Assembly (NCBI GenBank): GCA_026260175.1 | Contig: JAKCWW010002506.1 | Coordinates: forward strand, 7,909-28,738 | Source of the DNA: Reticulitermes lucifugus | Lineage: Eukaryota > Arthropoda > Insecta > Blattodea > Rhinotermitidae | DNA: 20,830 bases | Direction: 5' to 3' | Shown here: one piece after another, positions 1 through 12,900 of the stretch | Layout: each line of letters starts with the position of its first letter | How positions within the stretch are numbered: position 1 is the first letter of the stretch | Made by a program: the position numbers and the translations under genes | Notes under the pieces: generated by a model | What the model saw: the letters and a program-made list of their open reading frames with translations, nothing else | Databases searched by the model: none | Told to the model about the DNA's origin: nothing

Positions 1-110
1 CCCCAGGGCCGGTCTGAACGTATGCGAAAAATCTCGCCCCCACCGGGATTCGATCCCCGGACCATCCAGCCCGTAGCGTAGTCGCTATACCGACTACACT
101 ATCCCGGCCC
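1..110 (-). repeat. tRNA-derived SINE head, truncated by the window edge
   Basis: On the minus strand the sequence has a Pol III box A (TAGTGTAGTCGG, rc of 90-101) and box B (GGATCGAATCC, rc of 46-56), resembling an Asp/Glu-type tRNA. No 7-bp acceptor stem can be formed, and unrelated sequence continues past the T-arm, so this is a SINE promoter rather than a tRNA gene. A degenerate relative lies at about 4830-5101. It sits in a Usp3 intron. Confidence 0.7.
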
Positions 111-130
111 CAACTACCAATCTACACTGT

Positions 131-186
131 GTTAACATCCCAGAAGAGTGAAAATCTCATTTACACCGTGGCAGAAGCCTGAAATC
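131..186. repeat. Fragment of the foldback repeat family
   Basis: ACATCCCAGAAGAGTG followed by ACCGTGGCAGAAGCCTGAAATCA matches the outer end of the repeats at 1021-1156 and about 17511-17765. Only one arm is present. This is a solo terminal fragment inside the Usp3 intron. Confidence 0.6.
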
Positions 187-778
187 ACGCACAACTACAT
201 AGTTGTTTGAAAGTGATCTTATTAAACAGTCAGTTATAAAGACACAGCATGCTGTCCTTCATTAACAAAGCATTTATTTAACTCTGTCAGTAACAAAATT
301 TATTCAACTCTGTTGCTCACAGAATTTATGCCTCTATGCAGTGTGTAATATATGAACTGTTTATCAGCTATGAATAAACAAACATAAAGACTGCTGTGGA
401 ACATAAAACCTGCAAACAACATGGAATGTTAGAATTAGGACTAGAATTCAGATACCGTAAAATTATTGACTGCATTTATTCGCATGCTACAGCCTTTAAA
501 AATGTATCCTGCTGTATAACGCCAGAAACAGACGTACTTAGCATAACAGATCAAGTGCATTTCGTCTTCCTTATTTAAAGTCTGCTGTGGTGACAGGAAG
601 GGAAATTACTGCATAAATGTACACACACAAACATTGACACTACACAAGAAGTGAATAAACCAAAGCCAACTGGTTCTGTTAGCCCAGTATTTCTCACTGC
701 AGGCTGACAAATCTACAATCTTAGCGAGCAGTAACACCAACGTAACAGACGTCCACACATCATTTACATAAAACACAC

Positions 779-940
779 CTTAATGACTGAAGCACTGCAT
801 TCATGAAGCAGGTGTTTCCTAGATTTCTTAACCCTACAACTTTCTTCTCTCGTGATTTAGGACTTGAGTTCTTCAGTTTTCCAACACGCTGCCTTTTATA
901 CTTGTGATTTTCCATACTACTGCTATCCACAGAATGGGAC
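779..940 (-). CDS. Usp3: Usp3 coding exon 4 (catalytic Cys box)
   Basis: The acceptor TATATTTGTTTAG precedes G (end of Arg150) and residues 151-203. A second basic stretch, KYKRQRVGKLK, is followed by VVGLRNLGNTCFMNAVLQSL, the peptidase C19 Cys box with catalytic Cys194. The exon ends with AG at a GTGTGT donor (778). AG plus a pyrimidine would give the Ser that follows LQSL in USP3. No further exon is visible in 1-778, so the next one is outside the window. Confidence 0.93.
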
Positions 941-3900
941 CTAAACAAATATAAAACATCAGATTACTGAACTATCATGTATAGCCACCTTCATTCGACA
1001 GAATATGCAAATACTTACATAGACTGAGATCTGTGTTCTTCTGGGATATTACATGGCGGTGTCTAGTAATTGTTTAACGACGTTTCGGGATGGCCACGTA
1101 ATATCCCAGAAGAGCGCAGAGCTCATCAACATCGCGGTGGAAGCCTGAAATCAAGGTTACTTACATAAACTGTCCTTAGCAATACAGTTTCAGTTTCTTG
1201 CGGATCCATGATGGACTACACAGAACTGGCGCGGGCTCTCTGTCATCCATTCTACCTGTCTCTTTATAATTTCATTTATCAGCACTTGTAACTCTTGCCA
1301 ACATATAACGCATCTTAAATACGATGCATGATAAAATATTATTAACATACACATAGTTGAAGTATAAAAGCCGAATATATTGAAAAAATATTCTATGTAC
1401 TATTATTATCTTAGGTGGAATGTAATTTTTCTTTTAATGTTGTTCATAATGGCTTTTAAATTCACATAGACTCCTATTAAAAGACAGCCAAAGGCCATGA
1501 GATAAGGGCTGCCAAACCATAAACCAACTTTCTGCCTTCACTTACTGTTAATTTCAGAATGTATGCACTTTTACGCCGATCCCAGTGGCCGTGCGGTCTA
1601 ACGCGTGGGTCTGCGGCCGCTCGCTTACTGGGATGTAGCTGGCAATGCAGCTCTAAGATAAGGCCTGATTTAGATATTTCTGTGTCATGCTGTACTCGGA
1701 TCAATAATACGTTTCAGTCCACAACACAAAACTTTACCAAGTATTACAATGATAATAAATACGTAAGTAAGAGCCGGTTGGATGTAAAAAGCGTTTAAAA
1801 TTTTTTTTTACAAAAACATCTTTATTGCAACATGTTGGTACCTGCATTAAACCATTTCTCCACTTAGTCACCAAGTAAAGTAAGGCATTTATCATATCGT
1901 GTGACCAGCTTTTGTATGCCTTTGTTGAGAACGGTAGCCACCGTGCTTTTCAGCCAGTCCTGCATGTCTTTTGTCTCTTGGTCACTGCTCAGACTCTGAC
2001 TGGCAAAAAAGTTCACATAATTCAAAAATTTTAAATTGCCCTTTTCCCAAACTTTTGCATTCACTTTTTCTTTCTAATCATCCATGACCAAAGATGGGCA
2101 CCCCCTTCATTCCTCGTCATGCACATTAGGCCTGCCTTCTTTGAACAACCGACACCATTTCCTCACATTCCCTTCGTTCACTGCACCCTCACCTTACACT
2201 TCAACACTCTGCCTGTGAATTTCAACCAGACAAACATTTTTATGTTTATAAATAGTACCACTGAACACACTATACAAGCTGTGGGTCTTTAAATTTTCAT
2301 ATTCATTTTCAATGACTACAGGAAATGGGAGGACAAATTATGACACCATACTACGCAATACACGTGTTTGCCTTGACACACAGCAGACGACCAACCTTCA
2401 CAGGAAGTGCATGTGTCACCTGCGCGGCTGCTATGCGTGATTGGTTCTCACTTTCTGGATGCAACTCGTACAATACACATTTTGATACAGTCATATCATC
2501 AATAGATATGTAAGGTAACATGTCTGATCATCGTAGGACCATAGTGAAACATGTGGCACATATTTATTGTAAATGTAATACTTAATAAAGTTGTATCTTG
2601 GACTGAAACGTACAGCATGAAGTTCTGATATTCATAAAGTGCTGTCATATGTAATTCGATCAGGAGAAAAGTATGCGACTAGACTTACTGCTCACACTAG
2701 ATTTTTAATACTGTAGTGAGATTGCGACACATCAGAAAGCCAGATGCCAAATGTGTTTTCATTTCCCTGCTAAGCTAAACACGATAACAATCTTGTCAGG
2801 ATTAAAACCTGTTACCTTTTAAATACTCGCTAGTTACCAGAATGTGTAACTAAATTTACGATTGGTTGCAGAAGCTGCCATTTGACATAATACTGTGTAT
2901 TACTGTTTAAGGAACAACAAATGAGGAATGTATCCTCCCTGCACAGAATAGGCATTCGAAGAACTCCCCAAACGTAACAGTGATATGTGACATTAATGCA
3001 TGTCACATTAAAATTGACCATAACATATTCTTTACAAAATAACATTTACATGCAACCCACAGTCTTCACATGATGTTGACATTTTCTCTTACCATACCTC
3101 TTCCACAAATTATGACAATTTTATGACACACACAGTAACAATTTGCATGGTTACTTATTCACACACAAAATTACACAGTGAGCCGCATAATGCCTACGTA
3201 CAATTAGCTGGACAAGTGTACACTGTATTCCCTTCCTAAAACCTCTCTTTATGTAGCGCTAATCTGGCACAAGGTCACGTCTGCATGCTGCAGTTTGGAT
3301 TTCTAGTTAAATATTAACAATTCTGTTGCAACGTCATGATCATAAACTGATGATAAAACATGAAAATAACTAGTCATACCCTGAGAAACTAAAATCAGCA
3401 ACTTTGCTGAAACCAAGATCATGTTCCTTACTTTGTGTGTGTGTGTGTGTGTGTGTTGGCACATAATACATACGGCACATGGCACAGCATAAACAAATGG
3501 CAAGATCTAGACATTTACACCAACTTCTTAATCTGTAATGTCAATTGTTAGGTCTCCACAGTCTATTCCAAGTCTCCCTACTGATCCAACCACCTTCCTT
3601 CAAGTCTACCAATATTTCTTCTTCCCTGCAGTCCATAGTGTATTGCTCTCGTACGCAGTATATTATACCCCAGCCTTTACAAATAGGACTGAAAACGCTG
3701 CTCAGTATCCTCTCCTACGTTAGCTACACCAGCTTCTATCTGTTTTATTGAGTGTATGTCTCTTTGACATATCTCAAGCAACTGACATGAAGAATCACAC
3801 CTGCTGTGACTCCAGTTGTTTACATCGACCCATCATCAAATTATGACACACAAATCGTATCATACCAAGCAGGCATAACTGGTAGATTTATTTCTGAGAG

Positions 3901-6900
3901 TTCACAGAATATACATGCTCATTAATTTCTTGAGAGGCTACTGAATTTCATCAGTGTATGCAATCAGTAAGCACTTTTTTACTTCCATGAGATGCTACAA
4001 CACAATCTCATTAATTGGATGTGGTCACTCAACAGACCGGAGCTAAGCAAAAGACACACAAAAACCAAAAGAAGTGACAGTCTGGACAACTAGGCAATGT
4101 TATGAGCAAAGTCAAAGTAAAACAAATTACAAACAAGGAAACAAGCGAACACTTGGCACACGACAGATCATCTACACCGCCGTACCTCTTCCTAGACCTC
4201 GGACGTAAGGTCCGCACATTCTCTTGAATCTCCTTTGTTAGAAAATCAGATCTCCAAGATCCTTGTTCATCATCATCTGCTACAGAACAGTCATTATCTC
4301 CTGCATCACTGCTACTGACAGTATGGAACCAGTCCTGCCGCACTCTCTCAAGAAGTCCACACTGGGTGTCATTCACAACAAACTCATCACACGTATAACT
4401 GTAAGGACAAAATACGTCATGAAAAAACATTGTTATCTAACACTGAAGTGTCTCTTGCTCCCCTGTATAGCACTGAAGAATAATTTGGAGGAAGAAGCAT
4501 AATCAGATTTACTATAAAGGAAGACCATGAAGCCAGGAATTGTTGAACAGTTGTGAATCCGAAGGCAGCGACTTTTCATTTTTGTACCTTTGCATCAGAA
4601 TTACTAATTTTTTAAACCGTTTCAGTCTTTCTTTCACAGTATCAAGAGTTACAACACAATTTGTTCTCTATACCAGAACAGGGCTCATAGAAACATGTTT
4701 TATAATTTCTCATTACTAGAAGAAACAATTAATACCAATGATTCACTGTTTAAGACAGTTACACAGTCCTCCTTCACAGTATACATCATAGGACACCAAA
4801 ACAAGCACGTGATGTAACGGAAGTAAAGTCATCCCAGTGCGTGTGGAGGAGGAGACACGTAGTTTGATTCATTCACAACGCCAGCATCAGATGGAGGTGG
4901 TAGTCAACTTCATGCCTCAAACACTTTACTCCCAAGCAAAGAGCCCACATACGAGAACAGGTGGGCCCCAAAGCCTGTATGGACACTTTGCAGAAAAGGA
5001 AAATCTGTCCCTGACTGGAATCGAACAACTCTAATCGACCAACTCTCGCTCATCCAGCCTGCAGCCTACTCACTATTCAAATTACACTATCCCGGCTCCC
5101 CAAAGACATAAGGCTTCTTCAAAATGGAGCAGTTATATGCCATGTAATGTGTAACTAAAAATGTTGAACTATGCAGTTCAAAAATCAGATTCTTCTGATT
5201 ACAATCTACATTTAACAACAACAACAGTAATAACAACACTAACCAATATACTGCCAGATTTACACAGTGCATGCAAACCGTATGATTATTGTGCTGTTCA
5301 AAATGGTCTTTTGCATGGCCTTTGATGTAGCGTCCACAGTTGACCATGCCACAGTGTAGACACAACCATGGATCCTGTGATGTTGAACAAACTGCAAAGG
5401 CAAAAAATTATTACGGCTTTAGTGTCACTATCAGCAAATTTTCACAAAATATCAGAAATATAACATATACTTACATAGATGAGAACAAAATGGTTCTAAT
5501 AATCAGGGATGTAGAAACTTAATGTACTATGCTATCAGAAAACATGCATGCTAAGGAAAGTCGCACATACAGCTTGATTGATTAATTGTTGGTAGAAGAC
5601 AAATCAAATTTCCATTTCCAATACATCCTCTTCGTCCAGTACAGACACTCCCCGACTTACATAGTGGTTATGTTCTGGAAGATCTGGCACGAGTCAAATT
5701 TTGGGCAAGTCAGAATTGAGTATTTATATGGTCAACTATACATGTACGTACAAGGGAGTCCAGTTGAAATATGAAATATAATGCCCTACAAACTGACTGG
5801 CTGAAGCAAGACCCCTCCACAGCCTGTCATCACCCATCAGTATTCTTCTGCCACCTTCATCTCATTGCACTTTCACTACTGCAGGGAAAAATTTGGTATG
5901 CATTTCAAGACTCTTACTATTTCAATTTAATTTACCTTTTAAAAACTGCATGTCTCAAACTGCATTACTTGAAACTACATTAAGTTGGAGAGTATCTGTA
6001 ATCTGCAAAAATAACCTCTTCCTTGAAAAGAAAGTTCCTGAACGCACTGCACATGTATAGTTCCAATATTTTAACTTGTGTTCAATCCAGTCTTCCTTCT
6101 CCCTCACACTAACCTTGAAGATCGTGAATGCAATGTGGGTTGAAAGGTTGAAACACATCAAGGCTAAACCCCAAACGCTATTGAGCTAAGTCACAGAAAT
6201 TAGAGCTAACAAAATACATGTTACTGGGGACAAACCCCTAATTGACTATAGATTATCACATGCCAGTACTACATGTGAAGCTACACAATCACTTTGATAA
6301 TGCAACCATTCCTACACGGAACTGTCAAACTGGCAAGTGGACTGATTTAATTCTGGCAGATCCAGACAACCAAATGTTGGCCATTTTAGATTGTTTATAT
6401 TTTTAACTTCTTATATTTTTATCTTAGTATATATATATAAGTGGTTTGTTGATATATGCAGTGTTGTATATTTATACACGTCTCTTTGTAATTACTTGAA
6501 GCTCCTTGTTAATGGCCCAAGGGGGCAGAAACATGCTTAAAAAAACTTATTACATTCAGGTTTCTCCCTAATAAAGTGTACTTTGCAGGTTTTAATTTCT
6601 GTGACTTAATAAAAAAAATATGGTAATATGTAACGCTAAATAAGGCTATTAAATTAGGAACACTCCTTGATAAAATTATGGATCTTAAGCCCTGACACAA
6701 TTTTCAAAACAATTACTTTTATACTGGCCTGCACTAAGAAACTTGCATGTCTGACATGATCTAAATGTGATATGGAGAGATTTCATTAACTGATACCTTC
6801 ATCATTTCAACTTATTTATTTATACAGGGCATACACAAAGGAATGGTGCGGTTTCAATTGAATTGGAAATTGAAACCGCACCATTCTTTTGTGTATGCCC

Positions 6901-9900
6901 TGTATATACATTCCATAGATCCAATTAGGAAATGACCTTAAGATATGGAAATTGTCCATGTAAAGTATAATATTAAATAATGTGTATTATGTTACACATA
7001 CGTCAATTAAAACTATGAAAAGTAACTAACATGTATTAACAATAAATAAGTGATGAAAACGGTCTCTCAAAAACATGAGAAGTTACTGCTATATTATAAT
7101 ATATACGTACATAAAATGATAAACTACTTGTAAATTCAAATGAATAAAAGAAATCATGGCAACTATAACACAAGCCTAGAGTAACTGGTTGTTTGTATAA
7201 CCTTTAATATCATTAACAAAACTTATTGAGATCAAATTTATGGACTATTTATAAGAACCAAGATGGTGAGTAACACCATAATCTGTACTTCTGATACTTG
7301 GTTCTCAGAACACGAGTACATGACTGTTACACACACGCTACTGAAGTTGTATGTCTCATGAATCATACAACGAGCATCTGTCAACCAGGGGATTCAAGTC
7401 TTCTGGACTGTTACACCATGCTGTTGCATGAGCAGTCAGGAGCTACTCACCCAACAACATGGGATAACATCCCTGAAGTCTTATCTTCAGCAACACCACT
7501 GTGAAAACCTCAACCTTCAAATGACCGCATCAGTATTTAAATTTTAGCGCATGGTTTATGAAAAGCATGTTATGTGAACATAAAAAAGATAAAATTATGA
7601 AATAAATGGCAATTTTGTGGAAAGTAAAAGACAGATTATGCAGCATGTCTTAAAATCGCAGTGGATTTCCTTGCGGCCTAAATATATATGACATGAATTT
7701 CTAGGGGTTTTTAGCATGTGTTTGCACATAAGAAAGTAAGTCACTTAAAGTTTAATCTCAGACCTAAAAACCACTCTAAATAAATTACACTGCACATATT
7801 TTTTCTAACAAATTATAGGCAGAATATTAGGAAATATTACAAATGGAACTAGATGGGGCCAAGTTTCAAGAGTAGTGATATACATTCAAAAACAGGCCAA
7901 AGAAAACACGGTAAGACCTACATCAGGTGATACATTACAAACCAAACAAACTGTACAAACAATTACAGGCAGTGCATTCAGTAGCTGTTGTGTAACACTG
8001 ATAGTCAGTCAGATCAAGTTCTGAAGAAAATACTGGACAGGTTCACAAGGCTTTCTATTTGAGTCACAAGGAAGCAACATACCACAAGGTTAGCCACTTC
8101 TGAAGACATAACTGCATCAGAGTAACAAATTCTGATCTACAATTCTGATCACATAAAATGCAACCATACAGCCTTCCAGTACTAAACATTGTGACCCCTC
8201 TCCCTTTGTCTTTCTTACGGTAATACGCACACAAAGTCACTGTTTTGGGCCCAGTGTTATGCACACAAGTTGTAAACATGCCTCACCATATTGGTAAAAC
8301 TTTGGGTACCCTCAGAATTTTAATAAGTTTCCCCAGTGTTAATACCTTAAATCCACCCCCATATTGGGCTTGTCCAATGTTTTCAACAGGCCACAAAAGA
8401 TACAGATCAGTTCGCCTACCTCTTGTTTTTCTACACTTGTCCATTTTGCGTGCCCATGAAATAGAGACATTTAAAACCAACATAAAAGTATCTTGTATTC
8501 TTATGTATAATTTACATCAAAATACTTAATATTTCCTATTCAGCCTATATGTTTGATACAATGACCGATCAATCCAATAATCAATCAATCAATCGCAGTA
8601 TGTTGCCGACTTACCCTAGGCCTGGCATTATAAAACTCCTGTGTATATACGTTTTTAGTACTTTATTTAGAAAACCTCCAAATGTGTGCCATTCTTACCA
8701 ACAATACTGACAAAGGCAGCATTACTTCCTACTAGTTTGATTTAGCATCAACATGTTTAACAGAACTGACTAATAATATGCCAGACATACATGCTGAGCA
8801 GTATGTTACCTATGCTCAGTGCTCTCTCTTATTTCTAGAAGGAAAAATACTTGTACCCAGGTGAAGGGGAGGTTATTAATATGCAAACTTTCAGAATTAA
8901 TGGAAATTAAAACTTGCATTCAAGCATAAAGTTACACATACTTCAAAATCGGTTATTCTCTACTTTTTTTACAAAGTTAAATTCAGGCTACTTTCCTTCC
9001 TAAAAAGAAAATGACTTAAAAATGTATGTCTAGTGTAATGATGATGGCATGTTCACTATTCTTTTAAGTCCTAGCAACAGTGGTACAATCTACACACAGT
9101 TCCCTTTATACTGCAGCGATGTTGCTAGGATGTCAAGATAACACAAAGTGTCTGTATGACAGATTTTCATTTTTGGCACCAACCAACCAACAAACCAGAC
9201 GTTAACAGTTCTGGACCTAGTCAAAAAATTCCCCAAATTTTATGGAACCCAAGGTTCATTACTGTGTTGATAACAGCCCATGACTTGTCCCTGTCCTGAG
9301 CCAAATTAATTCAGTCCATGTCCTCCTATCTTCTTTATTTATGATCTATTTCAATATCATCCTTCCATCTACTCACAGGCCCTCCAAATAGTCTCATTCC
9401 ATCAAGTTTCCCCACCAAAACCCTCTATTTATTTCTCTTTGGTCCCATACATGCCACATGCCCCACCCATCACATCCTCCATGACATTATTACCCAAATA
9501 TTTGGCAAGGAGTACAAATAATGAAGCTCCTCAATATGCAATTTTCTCTAGCCTCATGTTCTCAAACACCCTCATCCTATGTTTCCCGCTTAATGTAAGA
9601 AACCAACAGGAAACACAAAAACAAAATTCCAAAAGTTTTTTAGTGCCCTGTCACATTCCTCCGAAACTCTTTGAGCGAGACTGCGGGATTTCCAGTTTCA
9701 ATAACATCCGAAACTCACACAGGACTGAACAACGCCAGTACAATCGATGTTCCTATTGAACCCAATTATCCCCATTATCAAAATACAAAGTTAAACATCA
9801 AAAGCTAATATAACCTTTTTGTCCCACATCAATTCAGAACTGAAGGCATAATCTGAACCTATCACTCTCATTCCCCCTGCATATTCAACTACTTGACTGT

Positions 9901-12900
9901 CTTGTTTAAAACAAAGTTCTTAGATCAATAAAAGTAATTACACATTCATACTTCTTTAATGTCATATCAGAGTTGGACGGTTCATCTTACTTCCTACTAA
10001 ACAGTACCCTATATACAACGTAAACACGTACAACTAATTTCAACATCTCGTAGTAGGGACCTGTACTGCTCCAGCAATAATTCTCATATCATATTCACGT
10101 ACCTATTAGTATAGGAATAATGGAGTGAAGGCTGGAAATGCATAAAAATTAGGGAGAGGTTTCAGCAGAGCCAAACACAAAGATCACATGTTCCCAGTCT
10201 GGCCATAAAGGAAATGATACTCAAATTTGTACTTCCGCCATCTTATTAAACCAACACTACAAATTACATTTTTACTGTCACTATTTACATACACCAACTG
10301 GATGCAACTTTATTTAAAAAACTGTATAGTTTTTTAAAACATATTTAAAAACCTTTTAAAAAACTATACAGTTTTTTTAAAAAAAGTTGCATCCAGTTGG
10401 TGTATGTAAATAGTGACTGTGAAAAGATGCACGGTGATTACAGAATAAAGTACATTTTTACTGTATGTAAATGTTACAATATGCAAGTTTTCAGGTTTTC
10501 ACAGTAGTGAGTATTCCGATTACATGGCGTTCTGGTTCAAAACGCAGTGTTATTTGCAGGTGGATACCGAAGTTTCATACGAACATGCTGCCTCCACCTT
10601 CAGGGCCAAGTACTAACATGTTTATTTCAATTTTTACACTATTTTCAGATTGAAAAGTGTAAGATATTATGGCAACACTACTTCCAAAACCTCCCCAGAA
10701 AAGATATATATAGAGGAGGGAGAAATAAACATTCATATATTTAAGAAACATGTTGCCAATATCAACCATATTGACATGGCATATTGTTGGCAGTATTCTT
10801 TCATCACAAAACACACAGATGTGCTAATGTTTATCCCTTCCTAAAACATGTTACTCATGGACAGAGTATTTTTATCCCCTGATTGCACACCATAAATGGG
10901 ACATCACGGACACACAGTGACCAATGATTAGGGTTCCCATACTACTTTTAAGGAAAACTGGGACATTTTCAGAAATCTCTACGAAAAACCTAGGATATTC
11001 GAGTCAAGATAAGGGGATATTTTAAAAATCAGATTCTCCACAGAGGAAATGCCACTCATACATACACACGTGACTTAAGGCTACTACACAAGAACCTTTT
11101 GCAAATGTGCATTATTTATTTATTTATTTATCTATCTCATACATTCTATAAATCAATGAGAGGCTGAAAAACCTATTGGATACAGAATAAGTAAATACAC
11201 AAATCAGATATATAGTAATCAACAAGCAAACAATTAAAAATGGACTTTAATGAACAAACATGGTTCTAAAGTCATCAATAATTACAGTGAATTTAAAAAT
11301 TATCATATAAACAGCAATGCAAATAGATATAAACAAAACCATATAATACAAACATTTAAAACAGAGAAAGTAAGTAATAAAGTTTGTGTATCACTTGACT
11401 GAAACCTGTCAGTGCTAAACAGAATGTTAAAGTAACACTAGATTAGTTCAAAAGGAACAGTTAGGATAATACACCATGAACTTCCATTCATTTATATTAA
11501 ATTATTCATTGAGTAAGTAGAAAGAATTAGTATACAGGAAACGTTATGGCTGATTTAAATTGTTTGGTATTTTGATCAACACAAAATGGATCAAAAAATA
11601 AAGCTATGCATTTGCTAAGCAAACTAAGTGGTATTCGGAAGGCAGACTGTACAGCACACACAGTCAGTGGCACGCTGTCTGCGGACGATTCACAAAATTT
11701 GCCATTTATCGCCATTTACATGGTACAATTTCATGTTGCCAACACTACCAAGCAAATGCCGGATCAATTTCTGTCGACACACGTACGAAACCAAAGATAA
11801 CAAAAACCGAACTTACTAAACATTGGTGTAGAATACTGACACATTGCATTATTCCAGGGATGCAAATGAGAAATCTACGAAATCAAAAGCAGGACATTTG
11901 GGTGTCCCAAAAAAAAGTTCTCAGGACACGGGGACCTATCTTTTAAAACGGGACAAATGGGGAACCCTACCACTGATGTCACCCACTATGAACTACTCAG
12001 TCTGGCAATAAAAAATACTACCTGTAGATTTGAATATGCAGTCTCAGACTGTACTCTGTACTCGCACATACACACACACATACACACACACAGTGGTAAT
12101 CAGTTCAAGAACCATTATTTTTTTTGAAAGACATCTAACATGTTTTATCAACATTTCACTAACACATCTGGAAAAGTCATTGCAGTCTTCACGATTATGG
12201 CACTGTAAATTCTGGTAGGTGAGTACCAAAGTTTCACAGGAACAGATTGCTTCTATCCTGAAGGCAGTATGTTTCTCTAAAATGTTAGTACACACACACA
12301 CCATACTACATGGTGAGTCATAATCCAGAAGATCTACTGTTGCTGTAAAAACCTCAGATCTTGAAAATGATTATATGAGATGGCAATAAAAAAGAAAATA
12401 TGCAAAAACACAGACTTAACTGAGGTGTATGTAAAACTAACCAACTCTACAGAACAGAATCCTTCCTGAGAAACTAACAGTTACTCAGTTACAAGAAATT
12501 CACCACATCTTATGGAACCAGAAGGTTCATTACAATTATTACAAAATGAGAACAGAAAAAATAAAATATTTCGTTAACCATGTCTAAAGTCAATCAACTT
12601 CTTTCTTCAAAAACAGAGCAAATGTCCTATTCTAGAACTGTCATAGTAATGGAACGATTTTTAAAATATCGTGTAATCTCCAATTATATAACGCTTTTGT
12701 TCGACTACGACCAGTATCATTTTCATTACACACGGACCAACGTTCAAAACATATCATACACCCATGACATGGAGGAATTCTGAAAGTTTACTGGGAAGCT
12801 CAAATGAGAATTAAATAAATCACTACCTGACATCACCATTCCCTCTGGTCGCACATGAGAGTGGCGTGCACCGTGTTATCCTAATAACATCGCTACCACG

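Larger units (their letters stand above)
1..778 (-). other. Usp3 intron 4, partial
   Basis: This is the 5' part of the intron after exon 4, starting at the GTGTGT donor. It holds the SINE head at the left edge and the foldback fragment. I see no further exon of the protease on the minus strand here, and nothing recognisable in 190-770. Confidence 0.8.
941..4185 (-). other. Usp3 intron 3
   Basis: The 3,245-bp intron between the linker exon and the Cys-box exon contains a foldback repeat (1021-1156), a SINE box fragment (1585-1625), a mariner-like relic (1822-2235), a GT microsatellite and a LINE tail (3540-3680). Stretches 2300-3430 and 3760-4185 hold nothing I recognise. Confidence 0.85.

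Noticed and set aside
1..110. A functional tRNA gene on the minus strand
   Set aside because: Box A and box B are present but no 7-bp acceptor stem or proper anticodon arm can be formed, and a degenerate relative exists near 5101. It is a SINE head.
7298..7504. Plus-strand ORF of 68 codons in Usp3 intron 1
   Set aside because: It has no similarity I recognise, its length is within chance expectation, and no splice context supports it.
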